From Cystobacter fuscus DSM 2262 (GTDB lineage Bacteria > Myxococcota > Myxococcia > Myxococcales > Myxococcaceae): a DNA stretch of 64,000 bases. The position numbers were made by a program, and so were the translations under genes. Numbering within the stretch: the stretch's first letter is position 1; the number at the start of each line of letters is the position of its first letter. Below the pieces are notes generated by a model. The model did not search any database and was not told the DNA's origin. It saw only the letters and a list, made by a program, of their open reading frames with translations. This document shows positions 1 through 11,012 of the stretch, one piece after another. The stretch lies in assembly GCF_000335475.2 (NCBI RefSeq), contig NZ_ANAH02000004.1:558001-622000 (forward strand), in the 5' to 3' direction.

Positions 1-814
1 AGTCCGTCTCCAGCAGCAGCTCCAGGCCGAACCCCACCGAGGGGGCCTCGCTCTCGGGGAAGGGATCCGACAGTCCGTCCGTCACCAGCAGGGTGCTGCC
101 CCCGGCGCGGCGCAGGACACGCCACGCCTGACGACGGCCCGGCCACGCCCCGTGGTTCACCAGGGGAATCCGCGCTTGTTCATCCACCACGCCCAGCGTG
201 TGCCAGAAGTCCACGCGCGCCACCTGTGCTTGCTCGTGCCGCTCCCGCGCCTGGCGCCGGGCCTCCGCCGCGGCAGCGGTGCCGGTGCCCGGGCTCGGAC
301 TCGGGGCCGCCGGCAGTTCCCAGAAGCGCAGGCCCGTGCCGCCCACCGCTTCCAGCGCCTGCTTCAGCTCCTCGGTGACGAGCAGCGTCTGCCACCCCCG
401 GGCGCGGAACACCTGCGCGTCACCCACCCGCGTGACATCCAGTCGCGGAGGACCCGCGCGGGAGGGCGTCTTCTCCTGCTCCACCCGCCGCGTGCACACC
501 AGCAGGAAGAAGGGCTCGGGATGGGCCTCCACCTGCACGGGCAGCAGTTGCGTGTCCCGGGGCGCCCGCTCGGCGAAGACGGCGGCCAGCCGCGCGCTGA
601 CGACCGGGATGCCCACGCCCGCCTCGGTGAAGTCCAGCGCCACGCCGTCATACGCCCGGAGCGGCAGGCTCAGCGGCCCCTCGCACGTGACCGGCTCGCC
701 CGCCGTGAACAGCGACTCCGCCAGTTGCTGGCCCCGCGCGTCCAGGGGCGCGTCCAGGTCCCAGCGCTCGGGGATGTGGAGGTCGTCAGTGAGTTCGAAG
801 TACCGCTTCGACAT
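1..814 (-). CDS. Imm11-family / suppressor-of-fused-like immunity protein (3' end outside window)
   Basis: The minus-strand frame is open from an ATG at 812-814 to the window edge, so the C-terminus is missing. The protein starts MSKRYFELTDD and carries the Imm11/DUF1629-like pattern I know from myxobacteria: 'LDFTEAG', 'PVVSARLA' and 'QLLPVQVE' within the first 110 residues. After about residue 180 the 'WRVLRRAG...LLVTDGLSD' stretch resembles the start of a bacterial suppressor-of-fused (SUFU) domain. Both families occur as immunity modules beside polymorphic toxins. No cognate toxin is visible in the window on this side. Family assignment is from recalled motifs, so confidence is moderate. 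Confidence 0.6.
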   Translation of the reverse strand, partial: MSKRYFELTDDLHIPERWDLDAPLDARGQQLAESLFTAGEPVTCEGPLSLPLRAYDGVALDFTEAGVGIPVVSARLAAVFAERAPRDTQLLPVQVEAHPEPFFLLVCTRRVEQEKTPSRAGPPRLDVTRVGDAQVFRARGWQTLLVTEELKQALEAVGGTGLRFWELPAAPSPSPGTGTAAAAEARRQARERHEQAQVARVDFWHTLGVVDEQARIPLVNHGAWPGRRQAWRVLRRAGGSTLLVTDGLSDPFPESEAPSVGFGLELLLETD

Positions 815-971
815 GAGAGGCGCCCTGACAGTCCATCCAGTGGACTTTTGAAGTCATGGCGCGGATACCTACCAAAGAAGTCCAGCCCTCCGCGAGCACG
901 AAGCGCCACGGGGCGCGGCCCTCCCTGGCGCCGCGCCCCGCGGATGACTCCGTCGCTGCGCTCTCCTTCGT

Positions 972-3326
<2,355 letters not shown>

Positions 3327-3601
3327 GGTGGAACTCCCGGCGCGGCGGAGGGGTAGGCAGGCAGCGGGCCCGCGCCTGCCCGCGTCCCATTCTCCTGCAC
3401 ACCCCTGACTGGGGAGTCAATCCAGAGGGCCCGCGAGTCGGGAGAGGTGATGGCCAGCGCGCAGTCGGGACGCGCCGCGTCGTCACCCGGGGTCGCTGGT
3501 GGCCCAGGAGACTCTGCGTATGGCCTTCCTTGGAACCGCGGCGCCGATCCTCCTCGTGACGACGCTCCCGCGCTGGAGCTTCGTGAGGGGCCTCGGACGA
3601 C

Positions 3602-3892
3602 CTACTCCTTCCGGCCGAAGACCACCCTCCCCGGAAGATCGAGTTCCGCGATGGGCCGAGCGTCCACGATGACCTTCACGTCAAGCTCGATGCCGTGGGT
3701 TTGGAGCGCCTCGAACTCAAAGGCGATGTCATCCAGTTCCTCCCGGTCATCCGGGTCATCTCGTTCAAGAATGAAGCGAAGACAAACAGTCCTGGGGGAG
3801 AGCAGTTCCAGGGTGACCCTGCGGAAGTTGGGCGTGATGGCGCCAATCATCGCCTGCATGAGGTTGAGTACCTGCGAATTCTCATCGGTCAT
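3602..3892 (-). CDS. Immunity-like protein downstream of displaced rhs fragment
   Basis: A 96-residue acidic protein (MTDENSQVLN...FGRKE) of no family I recognise. It overlaps the stop of an rhs core remnant by 11 bp and lies last in the rhs/immunity array. Short, acidic, signal-less proteins directly after an rhs 3' end are typically cognate immunity proteins. Base composition is lower in GC than the surrounding backbone, as usual for exchangeable immunity genes. No toxin domain survives before it, so it would be an orphan immunity gene; that role is inferred from position only. Confidence 0.6.
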   Translation of the reverse strand: MTDENSQVLNLMQAMIGAITPNFRRVTLELLSPRTVCLRFILERDDPDDREELDDIAFEFEALQTHGIELDVKVIVDARPIAELDLPGRVVFGRKE

Positions 3893-4118
3893 GGCAGAGC
3901 CTATTGGCCTCCACGCCGCCCGGCATCCATCGCGCCACCTCCAGCCCGCCCGCGTCCCGCTCCAGGGTCACCTTGCTCGACTCGTTCTCCGCCTCCACCA
4001 GCGCCCCGTCCGGTCGATAGCGGAAGGCGCTGAAGGTGCCATCTCCGTACTCCACCCGCGTCAGCCGTCCGGTCTCGTCGTAGGACAGGTGCCGTCTCCT
4101 GCCGCTGGGTTGCACGGC
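3882..4118 (-). pseudogene. rhs core fragment (decayed, internally deleted)
   Basis: Seventy-eight codons match the YD-repeat core of the intact rhs gene at 5598-9686: 'QPSGR', 'LSYDETGRL', 'VEYGDGTFSAFRY', 'DGALVEAENES', then 'GGLEVARWMPGGVEA'. Relative to the intact gene, the segment between 'LERDA' and 'GGLEVARW' is missing, so two non-adjacent blocks have been joined. It has no start of its own and no toxin tip. This is a remnant of rhs recombination left beside its immunity-like gene. The roughly 200 bp upstream (4119-4327) match nothing I recognise. Confidence 0.8.
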
Positions 4119-4327
4119 CCGCGACCGCCTCCCGGGTGTGCAACATCTCCTCGAATAGCGCTTCGAGGAGGATTGTGCACCTTCGTTCATCTCTCCAATG
4201 CGACATGGGTATACCGAATTGTCATTCCAGATAGCCGCATATGACTCCCTCGTTCGCCGCTTGTGGACGTGAGGAGGATGCATCAGGGGCATGCCCATTC
4301 GGTCGCTGACGTGAATGCCTGCTTCTT

Positions 4328-4606
4328 TCAAACCGGTTTGTAAGCACGGGGTTGACGGGGCAGATTCGAGTAGATGTCCTGTCCCTGCTCTTGCCACCAG
4401 TACTCGCGATACTCCGAGGGCTGCTTGTACTCGAAGATGGCTACCACTCCGAGAAGTCCGCAGGGAGTTTGTGCCATGAAGTCCCAGCCGTCCTTCTCCG
4501 CGCAATACATGTCGATTGACTCGTCGAGCCAGACCTGGAAGCCCTTCTTCTGTAGAATCAAGAGGGCAGTGTTGTAAACGTTGGTATATTCAGAAAGAGC
4601 GGGCAT
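4328..4606 (-). CDS. Probable immunity protein for the ART-like orphan Rhs tip
   Basis: A 92-residue acidic, aromatic-rich protein (MPALSEYTN...RAYKPV) beginning 1 bp after the stop of the orphan Rhs C-terminal module. No signal peptide, no membrane segment and no recognised family. The immediate downstream position and small acidic character are the basis for calling it the cognate immunity protein. Base composition is lower in GC than flanking core genes. Function is inferred from context. Confidence 0.65.
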   Translation of the reverse strand: MPALSEYTNVYNTALLILQKKGFQVWLDESIDMYCAEKDGWDFMAQTPCGLLGVVAIFEYKQPSEYREYWWQEQGQDIYSNLPRQPRAYKPV

Positions 4607-4607
4607 T

Positions 4608-5222
4608 TTATCTCCTGATCAGCCGAATGGCCTCTTGAGGGATCGGACCTCTGAACAAGACCTCTTCGGCGCGTTTTGCATTGCGTCTGCTGGTTAGGTC
4701 TTTTGAGACGGCGTTGAGAACGTTTCCATGGTCTATGAACTTGGCGCCCAATTGGATGGCTTTGTCCACATCGATAGCGACCAAGCCGTTCTTGCTAGAG
4801 AATGTTTTTGTAGCTTCTGGGGATATATGACCGGATTTCTTCCCGGCGACGTGATCCGCGATGCTTCCTCCTTCCCCCTTGGGGACAAGCCCGAGTCCAG
4901 AGTCAAAATTTACTCTATCATCAAAGCTAAGTTCTCGGTAAACCTCGTTACATGGTTTCTTGGAAAGACCAAGAGGGTCGGTAGCGGAGAGAGGGTCCTC
5001 GGGGTAGCCATAGAGGCTGGGCCCAGCGGCAAGCCCAAGGGGGTCCTGGCTGATGTAGCGCCCGGCGTACGCGTCGTAGTAGCGGAAGCGGTTGTAGAGG
5101 AGGCCTGTTTCCTCGTCCTCGTACTGTCCCGGCCAGCGCCAGGGGCAGTGCTGGAGGGCCACGTCGGCCTTGCCCACGCCGAAGGCATCCAACTGCATGC
5201 GCCAGGCGAGTTGCCCCAGTTC
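4608..5222 (-). pseudogene. Displaced Rhs 3' module with ADP-ribosyltransferase-like toxin tip (orphan RhsCT)
   Basis: The first about 86 codons are nearly identical to the end of the intact Rhs core ('MQLDAFGVGK', 'PGQY', 'YYDAYAGRYISQDPLGL', 'ATDPLGL'), followed by about 118 unrelated residues. The reading frame starts exactly after the TAG of the preceding immunity gene, so the 5' part of the gene is gone; an internal ATG at 5198 could still initiate. The tip has 'VYRELS', 'HVAGKKSGHISPEATKTF' and 'AEEVLFRGPIPQEAI', which fits the R...S...E arrangement of ART-fold toxins. Such displaced tips are a reservoir that homologous recombination can swap back onto the rhs core. The ART call is by motif pattern only. 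Confidence 0.75.
4965..5222 (-). repeat. rhs core direct repeat, displaced copy
   Basis: About 258 bp encoding the conserved end of the Rhs core, from 'ELGQLAWR' to 'ATDPLGL'. It is nearly identical to 5991-6248 in the intact rhs gene, with four amino-acid differences over the 78 aligned codons from 'MQLDAFG'. It provides the homology needed for tip exchange. Confidence 0.85.
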
Positions 5223-5591
5223 CTATTGCGGCTTACCAGACCAACCGTCGACGGAAAGTTCGACTCCTGGGATCTGCCCCAACAAATGAGCGACAAAGCT
5301 GGAGATGTCCACGCTGGCACTTGTTCGTTCCGTCTCGGGCACCAATGGCCATGGGAACTCAGGCGCATCAACCTGAAGTGTATAGCGTCCATCTGTCCCA
5401 CCCAGTTCCACACTCAACCCAAGGAACCGGCGGGCCAAACGAACGGCAGGTACCTCATCCCATATCCCGGAGTTCTCTCCGATGAATTCGATGCCACCGA
5501 AAAGCTGTTCAGAGAGCTTGTGGGCGAGCATCATCAAGGGGTCTGGACTGGTGAAGTCTACATAGACGACAGGGAATTTGAGAGATTTCAT
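5223..5591 (-). CDS. Probable immunity protein for the full-length Rhs toxin
   Basis: A 122-residue signal-less protein (MKSLKFPVVYVDF...SGKPQ) starting 6 bp after the rhs stop codon. No family recognised. Adjacency to the rhs toxin end, small size and lower-GC composition make it the expected cognate immunity protein for the nucleotidyltransferase-like tip. Its stop codon abuts the displaced rhs fragment without any spacer, marking a recombination junction. Confidence 0.7.
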   Translation of the reverse strand: MKSLKFPVVYVDFTSPDPLMMLAHKLSEQLFGGIEFIGENSGIWDEVPAVRLARRFLGLSVELGGTDGRYTLQVDAPEFPWPLVPETERTSASVDISSFVAHLLGQIPGVELSVDGWSGKPQ

Positions 5592-5597
5592 TTGTAG

Positions 5598-8500
5598 TTA
5601 CCTCAGCAGATATCTTTCGTCCGCACCAACCTTTTCGAATTCGGCTTCGGAGAAAACTCTGACCTTGAATGTGTCGGCTTGACGAACTCCCGGAATTGAC
5701 TTCACGCTCGCACCGACATCTCCAATAAGCCCCCGGTATTCAGGGAGTCTACCCAGATTGCGGAACCCTCCGGCGTTCGCGTCCACCCGAGCCGCCAGCG
5801 CGTCACTCACGACGAAGGCGTCGACATCAAAATCCGTTGGATCGAAGGGCGCCCCCTTTTTGTGGGCCCCCTTTGCTCCGCGAGCCAAAGATCCCCGGAA
5901 TCCTACCTTTGCATCAGGGAACGCTTTCCGGAGTGCAGTGAGTGCAGTTGCCGCAGCCTCTTGCTTCTTTGCCAGTTCCGGACACCCAGTCAGACCCAAG
6001 GGGTCAGTGGCGGAGAGGGGATCTTCGGGGTAGCCATAGATGCTGGGTCCAGCCGCCAGCCCCAGGGGGTCCTGGCTGATGTAGCGTCCGGCGTACGCAT
6101 CGTAGTAGCGGAAGCGGTTGTAGAGGAGGCCTGTTTCCTCGTCCGCGTACTGTCCCGGCCAGCGCCAGGGGCAGTGCCGCAGGGCCACGTCGGTTTTGCC
6201 CACTCCGAAGGCGTCCAACTGCATGCGCCAGGCGAGTTGCCCCAACTCGTCGTACATCTCGGTGGGTGCACCCAGGTGGTCGGTCACCACGGCATAGCGC
6301 CCGGTGGTGTCCTCCTTGGCGAGAGGGGCGAAGCTCTCGGGCTCGAACAGCCAGGTGGTGAGTCCCTCGGACGAGGCCACCTCGTGCAGGGGCACGTGCC
6401 CGTCCCATACGAAACGCACCTCACGTCCGGGGGCTGATAGGTCCTCCGCCTCCGCGCTCAGCACGACCTTTCGTGTGCGTCGAGCCAGCGCGTCATAGTC
6501 CAGGAGCACGCGCTGGCCGTCCGGCCGCTGCACCTCTCGCAGCAGGCCCGCTCCATTCCAGTTGTAGCGCCAGGTGCCTTGGGGTGTTTGCTTCTCGGTC
6601 AGGTTGCCGTCGGCGTCATGGGTGTAGTGGATGCCGTCCGCCTCCCGCAGGCGTCCGCCCGGGCCATAGCGCCTGTCCTCCCGTCCCGGTTGGCGGTAGA
6701 GGTTGCCCACCACGTCCATGGCTCGGTGCTGGAGACTGCCGTCGGGCCGCCTCTCTCCCACCAGTCGTCCCCGGACGTCGTGGATGTAGTCGGTGGGGCC
6801 ATGCGCCGCGTCGGACATGGCCGCCAACTGCCCCTCGGATCGCCAGCGCCAGGTTCGCCGGGCCACCGTGCCGCCTCCCACCCGCGTGCGTCGCTCGGTG
6901 GGGCGGCCGGCCTCGTCGTGCTTCCAGGTGGCCTCCACTCCGCCCGGCATCCACCGCGCCACCTCCAGCCCACCCGCGTCCCGCTCCATGCGCACGGCCC
7001 ACTCGGGCCTGCTCGGCGAGGTGTAGGTCACCCCCCGCACCGAGCCCAGCGCGTCCCGCAGCATCTTCTGGTGCGCGCCCAGCGTGCTCTCCACCTCCAC
7101 CCGGTGGCCCGCTGGCGAATAGCGCGACGTCACCTCCCCGTGCGCCTGCTTCTCGGCCACCACCCGCCCGAGCGCGTCTCGTTCCAGGGCCACCTTGCCC
7201 GACTCGTTCTCCGCCTCCACCAGCGCCCCGTCCGCCCGGTAGCGGAAGGCGCTGAAGGTGCCATCGCCATACTCCACCCGTGCCAGCCGTCCGGCCTTGT
7301 CGTAGGACAGCTGCCGTGTCCGCCCGCTGGGTTGGATGGCCCGCGTCAGCCGCCCAGCCGCGTCGTATTGGTAGGTCCACGCGGCTCCGTCGAAGCCCTC
7401 CTCGCGCACCACCTGCCCCAGGGCGTCCCGCGTGAAGCGGTACACCTCGCCCGCCTCGTTCGTCACCTCCACCAGCCGGCCCTCGGCGTCATGGCGCCAG
7501 CTCAGCCGGGTGCCCGCCTCCTCCCGGAAGGCGGGCCAGTGGAAGCCCTCGTAGCCCAGGCGTACCTGCCGCAGGGGTCCCTTGACCTCCAGCAGGTTGC
7601 TCTCCGCGTCGTAACGGCTCTCGAGCACCTCGCCGCCGGGCCCCTCCACCCGCACGGGCCTGTCCAGCAAGTCGTATTGCACCCGCTCCCCGCCACCGCG
7701 CGCATCTCGCAGCGCCACCCTCCGGCCTCGTCGGTCATACGACAGGCGCACCAGTCCTCCCGTGGGGAGGTGGACCCGAGTCGGGTTGCGGTGCTCGTCA
7801 TACCCATACTCCGTCCGCTCGCCGCCTCCACCCACCTCCGCCACCAGGAGGCCGTCCGCGTACTCGTAGCGCCGCGTCTCCCCCAGGGGATTGGTTTCCT
7901 CCAACCGCTGGCCTCGCGCGTCGTAGCGCCAGCGCCACGTGCCCCCGTTGGTGTCGGTCGCCTCCTCGGGCTGGTTGTGGGCGTTGTAGCGCACCGTCAC
8001 CGCGGCCCCGTCCGGCCCCTCCACCTTCGTGCGGTTGCCCCGTGCGTCGTATTCGTAGCGCGTGGTGTGTCCCAGCGCGTCTGTCTCCGCCACCAGGCGC
8101 AGCGCCTCGTCGTACTCCTTGCGCTTCTCCCCTCCCAGCGCGTCCACCTCCCGCACCACCACGCCGCGTCCGTCCGACTCGTACGTGGTGGTGTGGCCCA
8201 GCGAGTCCGTCACCTCGGTGATGTGTGCCTGTCTGTCGTAGCGCAGCCGGTGGTGGAAGATGCCACCGTCCCCCCACGTGCGCATGCACCAGGCGTCCGG
8301 ACCCTGTCCGTCGTACTCGAAATGAAAGGAGAGTCCCGTTCTGTCCGTCTCCCGGATCAGCAGCGCGCCCTCGTAGGCGTAGCGCATGGCCTGGTCCAGG
8401 GCGTCTCGCGCCTCCAGCAGGTGCCCCGCCTCCGAGTACACATAGCGGTTGTGCGTCACCTGTCCCGGCTCGCGTGGATGTGGCAGTGCCACCCGGATGA

Positions 8501-9686
8501 GGCGTCCCGCCGCGTCACTCTCGAAGAGCACCCGTCGGCCCGCGCTGTCCCTCACCCACCGCAGCCGGCCCTGTCCGTCGTACTCGTACTCCACCGAGTG
8601 CCCCACCCGGTCGCGCGTGCGGACCACCCGGCACACGCCCGCCTGCCGCTCCCCGGGTACCCGCCGCAGCTCGTGCGTGAGGCCATCCGCTGCTTCCACC
8701 TCCCAACGCAGCTCGCCCACCCGAAGCAGCGTCAGCCTGTCCACGGGTGAGTAGAGCTGCGCGCCCACGGGCATGCGCTTCCTGGGAAAGCCCGTGGTGT
8801 CGAACTCGAGCTCCCGCCCATCCTCCGCCCGGTACACCACCCGCCCGTCTTCCTCCCACACCGCGAGGTCCAACGAGTGGCTCCACCCGTACCCCATCGC
8901 CGTGTCCCGCCACCCCAGGCTGGAGGAGTAGTGGCGGGTGAAACGCAACGGAATGGGTCCCGGCAACTCCCAGTCCGTCGCCTCCGTCACCACCCGCCCC
9001 GTCACCACGTCCACCGGGTGTCCCGTCAGCGTGCAGATGGCTTTGTGCACCCGGTCCCGGGCACGCTGGCTCAACCCCAGCTTGTCCATGACGCCGGCCG
9101 CCTTGCGGTGGATGCGGTCCGACAGCGCCTTCATCCTCCGGCTGCCCTTCTGCACCCGGCGCAGCTTCTTCAATCCCTTGAGCAGGCCCCCCATCGCCAG
9201 GTTCATCCCCAATCCCATCAGGGAGATGGTGGGCGGCCCTCCCACGAACACCGGAGGTCCGGCGGGAATGGACAGCGCGATGGACAGGGGCAACAGCAGC
9301 GTCTTCGCTCCGGGCCCCTTCTTGCGCGGCGGCGAGGGCATGCCGATGTCCTGGCAGCTCAACACCGGCAGCAGCATGTAGGTGAAGGGCTCGTCCTCCA
9401 CCACCACGGTGGCGCTGCCCATGAACGTCTCGTTCTCGTTGCCCGGCGGCTTGGCGAACACCCCGCCAATGGGGAAGTGCGGAGGCAGCGTGCGCCCGCC
9501 CGTGCCCGCTTGCGCCCGGGGCAGCCCGTTCACCTTCACTGTCGCCCCGATGAGCGGCAGGTAGTCGAACGGGTCGAACACGATTCCAATATGCGGGTGG
9601 GGAATGGGCACCACCGCCCCCGGCGGGGTGATGATGAAGTGGATGTCCACGCCCAGCACGGGGTCGAGGTGCTTCACCGCGAGCAT
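5598..9686 (-). CDS. rhs: PAAR-Rhs type VI effector with nucleotidyltransferase-like C-terminal toxin
   Basis: I chose the ATG at 9684-9686 (MLAVKHLDPV), which overlaps the previous gene's TGA by one base and gives 1362 residues. The N-terminal about 115 residues form a PAAR-type tip ('PHPHIGIVFDPFDY'), then a hydrophobic stretch, then a DUF6531-type entry ('GHPVDVVTGRV') and a long YD-repeat shell ending in 'YYDAYAGRYISQDPLGL'. After the second 'DPLGL' the last about 130 residues are a distinct tip with 'FRGSLARG' and 'FDVDAF', the G-S plus D-x-D pattern of nucleotidyltransferase folds. It would be loaded on VgrG and delivered by a type VI system whose core genes are not in the window. Confidence 0.92.
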   Translation of the reverse strand: MLAVKHLDPVLGVDIHFIITPPGAVVPIPHPHIGIVFDPFDYLPLIGATVKVNGLPRAQAGTGGRTLPPHFPIGGVFAKPPGNENETFMGSATVVVEDEPFTYMLLPVLSCQDIGMPSPPRKKGPGAKTLLLPLSIALSIPAGPPVFVGGPPTISLMGLGMNLAMGGLLKGLKKLRRVQKGSRRMKALSDRIHRKAAGVMDKLGLSQRARDRVHKAICTLTGHPVDVVTGRVVTEATDWELPGPIPLRFTRHYSSSLGWRDTAMGYGWSHSLDLAVWEEDGRVVYRAEDGRELEFDTTGFPRKRMPVGAQLYSPVDRLTLLRVGELRWEVEAADGLTHELRRVPGERQAGVCRVVRTRDRVGHSVEYEYDGQGRLRWVRDSAGRRVLFESDAAGRLIRVALPHPREPGQVTHNRYVYSEAGHLLEARDALDQAMRYAYEGALLIRETDRTGLSFHFEYDGQGPDAWCMRTWGDGGIFHHRLRYDRQAHITEVTDSLGHTTTYESDGRGVVVREVDALGGEKRKEYDEALRLVAETDALGHTTRYEYDARGNRTKVEGPDGAAVTVRYNAHNQPEEATDTNGGTWRWRYDARGQRLEETNPLGETRRYEYADGLLVAEVGGGGERTEYGYDEHRNPTRVHLPTGGLVRLSYDRRGRRVALRDARGGGERVQYDLLDRPVRVEGPGGEVLESRYDAESNLLEVKGPLRQVRLGYEGFHWPAFREEAGTRLSWRHDAEGRLVEVTNEAGEVYRFTRDALGQVVREEGFDGAAWTYQYDAAGRLTRAIQPSGRTRQLSYDKAGRLARVEYGDGTFSAFRYRADGALVEAENESGKVALERDALGRVVAEKQAHGEVTSRYSPAGHRVEVESTLGAHQKMLRDALGSVRGVTYTSPSRPEWAVRMERDAGGLEVARWMPGGVEATWKHDEAGRPTERRTRVGGGTVARRTWRWRSEGQLAAMSDAAHGPTDYIHDVRGRLVGERRPDGSLQHRAMDVVGNLYRQPGREDRRYGPGGRLREADGIHYTHDADGNLTEKQTPQGTWRYNWNGAGLLREVQRPDGQRVLLDYDALARRTRKVVLSAEAEDLSAPGREVRFVWDGHVPLHEVASSEGLTTWLFEPESFAPLAKEDTTGRYAVVTDHLGAPTEMYDELGQLAWRMQLDAFGVGKTDVALRHCPWRWPGQYADEETGLLYNRFRYYDAYAGRYISQDPLGLAAGPSIYGYPEDPLSATDPLGLTGCPELAKKQEAAATALTALRKAFPDAKVGFRGSLARGAKGAHKKGAPFDPTDFDVDAFVVSDALAARVDANAGGFRNLGRLPEYRGLIGDVGASVKSIPGVRQADTFKVRVFSEAEFEKVGADERYLLR
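5991..6248 (-). repeat. rhs core direct repeat, intact-gene copy
   Basis: Segment of the intact rhs gene matching the displaced module at 4965-5222. It lies just before the variable toxin tip, so recombination here would replace the tip and its immunity gene together. Confidence 0.85.
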
Positions 9687-10987
9687 CACTGTCCCCCCGC
9701 GGCCGGAGCTTCCGGCCGCCAGTCCTGGCCCAGCACCGACTCGACTTCCAGTTCCATTTCCCGGGCCGCCCGAGGCCCCCGCCGCTCGTGGCTCAGCCTC
9801 ACCAGCGCCTCCGCCACGTAGGGCAGCGTTGAGGTCTCCCTCGTCGCGGCGTCCATGGCCCGGCCCACGTCCCACGCGCGCTGGCCGTGCGCCCACGCCC
9901 GCTCCACCTCCTTCTGGAGCTCGCAGCACCAGCTCGCCATCCGCCAGCACTCCAACTCCATGCGCGCGTCCTTCAACGTGCGCGCCAGGGACGCCGTCTC
10001 TTCGTACAGCGTGGCCGCCTGGGCGTACTCCTGGGCCGTCACCCGCGCGGCGCCCTGCGCCAGTCGCGCCTTGAGTCGCAGCGGCGTGCCCTCCGGTGCA
10101 CCCTTGGCCTCCGCCTGTTCGGCCGCCGCCTCCGCTTGACGGTAGTGCTCGAGCGCCTCGCGCGGCCGCTGCGCCCCCAGGTGTGCTCCCCCCATCACGA
10201 AGCGCGCCGTCACCACCAGCGAGTCCAGCCCGTGCGCGGCCGCCACCGCCACCGCCCGTGCCCCCAGCTCCTCCACCTTGTCCACGTGCCCCTTCGTCGC
10301 CGCGTTGCCCATCCGCACGAACAGCTCCCGGAACTGTCCTCCCGGCGTGTCCACGTGCCCGGCCTCCCGCGATAGCTCCTCCAGCGCTCGCCCCATGTCC
10401 AATCTCGCCGGAATTGTCACCACCCGCTCGGGGAGCAGCTCCGCCAGCGGCTCCAGCGCCAGGGTCCTCGCGTCATCCAGCACCACCAGTCGGACATGCG
10501 GGGCCTTCGCCTTCCCCACCGCGCGCCGCAACCACTCGCGCCAGGCGCTCGCGTCCGTTCCCCTCACCGGCAGCAGCACCAGGACGAGGTGCTCGCACAG
10601 GTCCTCGTAATGGTCTCGCAGGGACTCGCACGCGGCGAGGAAGGCTTCCTCGTCCGTCGCGCCCTCCTTCACCGGAGGACACCTCCAGCCCGACAGGCTC
10701 TCTTCCTCCAGTCCGGCGCGGCTCTCCTCCTCCATCCGTACCAGGGCCTCGCGCAGCGCGTGCCCGTACCGCGCCGGCTCGTCGAAGGGCTCCTCCAGGC
10801 GCAGGAAGAGGTCCGGACACTCCCCGAGCCGCTCGTCCTCCTCCTTTCGCAGGAAGGCCTCCACCATGCGCACCTCGTCCGGCTCCACCACCCAGCGCAA
10901 CAGGCGCGCCTCGGGAAGCTGGGCGAACTCCGTCCACTGGTCGTGCAGCACGTCCAGCCGCCGCTCCACCGCGTTCTTCTTCACCAT
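9686..10987 (-). CDS. TPR-like adaptor/chaperone between vgrG and rhs
   Basis: 433 residues, cytoplasmic, no signal peptide. The C-terminal half (about 215-420) is rich in helical A/L/E repeats ('ALEHYRQAEAAAEQAEA', 'QEYAQAATLYEETASLA') that look like degenerate tetratricopeptide repeats. The N-terminal half has 'ERRLDVLHDQWTEFA' and 'ARLLRWVVEPDE'. It starts 25 bp after vgrG ends and overlaps the Rhs start (TGATG). This position is where type VI effector chaperones or adaptors that dock an Rhs effector on VgrG are found. It does not resemble the EagR/DUF1795 family, so the adaptor role is inferred. Confidence 0.7.
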   Translation of the reverse strand: MVKKNAVERRLDVLHDQWTEFAQLPEARLLRWVVEPDEVRMVEAFLRKEEDERLGECPDLFLRLEEPFDEPARYGHALREALVRMEEESRAGLEEESLSGWRCPPVKEGATDEEAFLAACESLRDHYEDLCEHLVLVLLPVRGTDASAWREWLRRAVGKAKAPHVRLVVLDDARTLALEPLAELLPERVVTIPARLDMGRALEELSREAGHVDTPGGQFRELFVRMGNAATKGHVDKVEELGARAVAVAAAHGLDSLVVTARFVMGGAHLGAQRPREALEHYRQAEAAAEQAEAKGAPEGTPLRLKARLAQGAARVTAQEYAQAATLYEETASLARTLKDARMELECWRMASWCCELQKEVERAWAHGQRAWDVGRAMDAATRETSTLPYVAEALVRLSHERRGPRAAREMELEVESVLGQDWRPEAPAAGGQ

Positions 10988-11012
10988 CGGGGCTCCTCCG
11001 GTGCGTCCTGGC

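Noticed and set aside
9687-9950. 88-residue N-terminal extension of the Rhs protein
   Set aside because: Low-complexity Gly/Ala/Arg sequence lying inside the upstream gene. The ATG at 9684-9686 coupled to that gene's stop gives a normal PAAR start.
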